8,640 bases of DNA, taken from NCBI GenBank assembly GCA_029938595.1, contig JAOZUP010000164.1, forward strand, positions 1-8,640, in the 5' to 3' direction. The position numbers were made by a program, and so were the translations under genes. The DNA is from Thermoanaerobaculales bacterium (lineage in GTDB: Bacteria > Acidobacteriota > Thermoanaerobaculia > Thermoanaerobaculales > Sulfomarinibacteraceae). The first letter of the stretch is position 1, and every line of letters starts with the position of its first letter. Positions 6,806 to 8,640 of the stretch are shown here, in pieces. The notes beneath the pieces are model-generated. The model saw nothing but the letters and a program-made list of their open reading frames with translations, was not told the DNA's origin and did not search any database.

Positions 6806-8430
6806 GCTCCACCTTCAGTGGTCCCGGCTGCAGCCGCCGTTGCACGCTCTCCGTCCTCGATCTCGTTTTCGACCTCTGCGAGCTTTTCCTTGAGGGCCTC
6901 GAAATTCTCCTCGCTGAATCCGAAGAGACTGCTCTCCTCGGAGTAGCGCAGGGCAAAGTTTATCTCCGCCCGGGCCCGATATAAGTCACCGACGGCGATG
7001 TGCTCGCGAATGTCTTGCCAGATTGCATCTCGGACCACCCCTCGCGCCCGCTGCTCGGGCGACAGGATGGTAAAGCCCGTGATTGCGAGCCCGATCGCCA
7101 TGCGCTCCTGTTCGGCCATCTCGTGCTCCGCCTCGAGCTCGGCCAATCTGTGCTCGATGACCTGACGTTCGGGTCCGGTTTCGGTGTAGTCGAGGCGCTC
7201 GAGCAAACCATCGATCTCGGGTCTGATCTCAGCCAGCCGGTTCTCGATATCGTCCAGCACGGCATAACCTCTGGCCACCCGCGCATTCTCCACCGAAGCC
7301 TGGAAGGCGGTGGCGAAAACGCCAACGATCAGGACAACGACCAGGGTCGCCAGGACCGCGGCCAACCGGGGCCGGCGGCGCGACCAATGGGCGAGCCTTT
7401 CAAATCGTGTTGGTTCGACCGCCGAGACCGGCAGGTACTCTCGGTAGCGACGCACGTCTTCGGCGAGCTCGTGGGCCGACCTGTAACGCCGGAAGGGATC
7501 CTTGTCGAGCGCCTTCATCGTGATCGCCGAGATCGTGCGGTCGATCCGTGGGTTGCGCTTCCGCGGAGAATCGGGTTCGTGGTACATGACTCCCTTCATG
7601 GATTCCACTGCGGTTGTGCCCTTGAACGGATTCACCCCGGTCAATATCTCGTACAGCATCACCCCGAGCGAGAAGACGTCGGTCTGGCGGTCCGACTCGG
7701 CGCCGTGGCCGGAAGCCTGCTCGGGCGACATATAGGCCGGGGTGCCCATCACCGCCCCGAGCCGGGTGCGCTGGGAGTCGGACTGGTTGCCGTCCTCGTC
7801 CTCGACCAACTTTTTCGCGAGGCCCCAATCCATCACGTAGACCACCCCGAGGTCGTCGACCATGATGTTTGCCGGCTTGAGGTCGCGGTGGATGACGCCC
7901 TGGTTGTGGGCGGCGGCCACCGCCTGACAGGCACGGATGAAGATCTCGATGAAGTGCGCCCGGTTTCCGCGGTCGAGGAGGTCCTCCGGGATGCGCTCGT
8001 CCATCAGGTCGCGCAGGGTCCGACCGTGCACCTTTTTCATGGCGAAGAAGGGGTCGCCGTCGGGAAGCTGTCCGGCCCCAAAGACCGGGGTCGTTCCGGG
8101 GTGGTCGAGACCGGCGAGGATCTCGGCCTCGGCGAAAAAACGCTGGCGGATCTCCTTCTGAACCGCATACTCCGTACGCAATCTTTTGACCGCTACGAGA
8201 CGCTGAAGCTCGATGTCGGTGGCCTGATACACGACCGCCATGCCCCCTTCGCCGAGGGTCTCGCCGATCAGGTAACGATTGCCGGATGCGCAGTCGGTCC
8301 GTTCATGGGGTTCGACGTACTCCGTTGAACCCTGGTCTCCGGATGGACCGTGATCGAGAAACCGGGTCTCTTCGGTGTCGTCACGCTCCGGAGCTGTACC
8401 GTCGTTGCGTTCGTCGTTGCCTGTTGTCAT
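6802..8430 (-). CDS. Transmembrane Hanks-type Ser/Thr protein kinase
   Basis: The product is 542 residues from ATG 8430, chosen because GGGAG lies 7 bases upstream; an in-frame GTG at 8451 would add 7 residues without a better site. An acidic tail of about 50 residues precedes the kinase domain (residues 53-335). Catalytic features are the glycine loop GEGGMAVVY (60-68), Lys82 in AVKR, Glu101, HRDLKPAN (181-188), DWG in place of DFG (201-203), GTPAYMSPE (229-237) and Asp251 in DVFSLG. All catalytic residues are present, so it should be active. HWSRRRPR then leads into one membrane helix (about 356-377). The outer part (380-542) is charged and helical with two likely coiled-coil stretches (about 385-445 and 505-530). 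It has no PASTA, TPR or other named sensor domain. The kinase domain is cytosolic and the helical part periplasmic. The META-domain gene follows with a 4-bp overlap, suggesting a shared task in envelope sensing; the substrate is unknown. Confidence 0.93.
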   Translation of the reverse strand: MTTGNDERNDGTAPERDDTEETRFLDHGPSGDQGSTEYVEPHERTDCASGNRYLIGETLGEGGMAVVYQATDIELQRLVAVKRLRTEYAVQKEIRQRFFAEAEILAGLDHPGTTPVFGAGQLPDGDPFFAMKKVHGRTLRDLMDERIPEDLLDRGNRAHFIEIFIRACQAVAAAHNQGVIHRDLKPANIMVDDLGVVYVMDWGLAKKLVEDEDGNQSDSQRTRLGAVMGTPAYMSPEQASGHGAESDRQTDVFSLGVMLYEILTGVNPFKGTTAVESMKGVMYHEPDSPRKRNPRIDRTISAITMKALDKDPFRRYRSAHELAEDVRRYREYLPVSAVEPTRFERLAHWSRRRPRLAAVLATLVVVLIVGVFATAFQASVENARVARGYAVLDDIENRLAEIRPEIDGLLERLDYTETGPERQVIEHRLAELEAEHEMAEQERMAIGLAITGFTILSPEQRARGVVRDAIWQDIREHIAVGDLYRARAEINFALRYSEESSLFGFSEENFEALKEKLAEVENEIEDGERATAAAAGTTEGGA

Positions 8431-8499
8431 CAGCGTTCTCCCGTCGTCCACTACGTATCACGCCGGCGCCGTATCAGCCGGGCGTGACGTCGGTCGGTC

Positions 8500-8508
8500 A
8501 TTGTAGCA
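8500..8508 (-). promoter_or_regulatory. Candidate extended -10 promoter of the kinase operon
   Basis: The minus strand reads TGCTACAAT here, a TG-N-TACAAT extended -10 with five of six matches to TATAAT. The -35 region at the right spacing (TGGGAC) is poor, as is common for extended -10 promoters. A start of transcription near 8493 would give a leader of about 63 nt before ATG 8430. No other promoter-like site in the 210-bp upstream region is as good. Confidence 0.4.
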
Positions 8509-8565
8509 ACCGGTCGACGTTCGTCCCACCGTCTAATCTCGGGTTTCTTGGAGTCGGTCGAGCCA

Positions 8566-8634
8566 GCCGCGAAGCGGCAACAGACAATTGGAATACGAAG
8601 GCTGCGGCTGACGCCGCAGCCGGGATCTGTCGCC
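8566..8634 (-). repeat. Compact multi-hairpin element (REP-like or structured RNA candidate)
   Basis: Three nested or adjacent inverted repeats lie within 69 bases: GCCGC-GAA-GCGGC (8566-8578); GGCAACAGAC (8576-8585) against ATCTGTCGCC (8625-8634); and, inside it, GGCTGCGGC-TGAC-GCCGCAGCC (8600-8621), a perfect 9-bp stem with a 4-base loop. Read as minus-strand RNA, the two mismatches of the 10-bp outer stem become G-U pairs, so that strand folds best. The element lies upstream of the candidate kinase promoter, so it more likely belongs to the 3' end of a minus-strand gene beyond the window, or is an intergenic REP-like repeat. No T-run follows, so it is not a classical terminator. Confidence 0.5.
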
Positions 8635-8640
8635 CCTCCA

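Noticed and set aside
7000..8328. 442-codon open frame on the plus strand
   Set aside because: It is antisense to the kinase, whose full set of catalytic motifs makes the minus frame certain. The plus-strand product shows no family pattern.
1..8430. VWA plus Ser/Thr kinase neighbourhood as a TerY-type or other VWA-kinase defence triad
   Set aside because: Both VWA proteins have export signals, the kinase is in a separate minus-strand operon about 4 kb away with a META protein, and there is no PP2C phosphatase or nuclease gene.

Overview
The window is high-GC bacterial DNA with long antisense shadow ORFs. It most likely comes from an Acidobacteriota chromosome, possibly of the Thermoanaerobaculia type. 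The main clue is the large secreted protein at 1432-4569, which has the layout of the 'VWFA-related Acidobacterial domain' family. A membrane Ser/Thr kinase with a DWG motif and exported proteins with thrombospondin type 3 (TSP3) repeats fit this but do not prove it. No rRNA, tRNA, CRISPR array, insertion sequence or prophage module is visible.

Left part (1-4569): two exported von Willebrand A (VWA) proteins are transcribed divergently from a 413-bp intergenic region. The minus-strand gene (1018 to beyond base 1) has a signal sequence, a VWA domain with an intact metal site and 30-residue TSP3 calcium-binding repeats that run off the window. The plus-strand gene (1432-4569) encodes a 1045-residue secreted protein with two VWA-like regions, both lacking the classical metal-site motif.

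Middle (4628-5701): an FMN-dependent nitroreductase-superfamily enzyme closely resembles iodotyrosine deiodinase and keeps the Glu/Tyr/Lys set that binds halotyrosine. It converges on a small four-helix membrane protein of the 'phage holin family' (PF04020, YvlD-like). The two stop codons lie in the arms of a shared inverted repeat.

Right part (5734-8430, minus strand): a transmembrane Ser/Thr kinase overlaps by 4 bp (ATGA) an exported META-domain (HslJ-like) protein, so the two are probably translationally coupled. After that gene lies an unannotated remnant of a PIN-domain (VapC-like) toxin, reduced to its C-terminal ~48 codons, and the META gene's stop codon lies inside this remnant. The kinase has a good extended -10 promoter candidate. 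Upstream of it, at 8566-8634, is a compact multi-hairpin element whose outer stem pairs fully only as minus-strand RNA.

I see no complete new multi-gene system. The best leads are the deiodinase-like enzyme, the coupled kinase/META pair, the PIN remnant and the structured element at the right edge.
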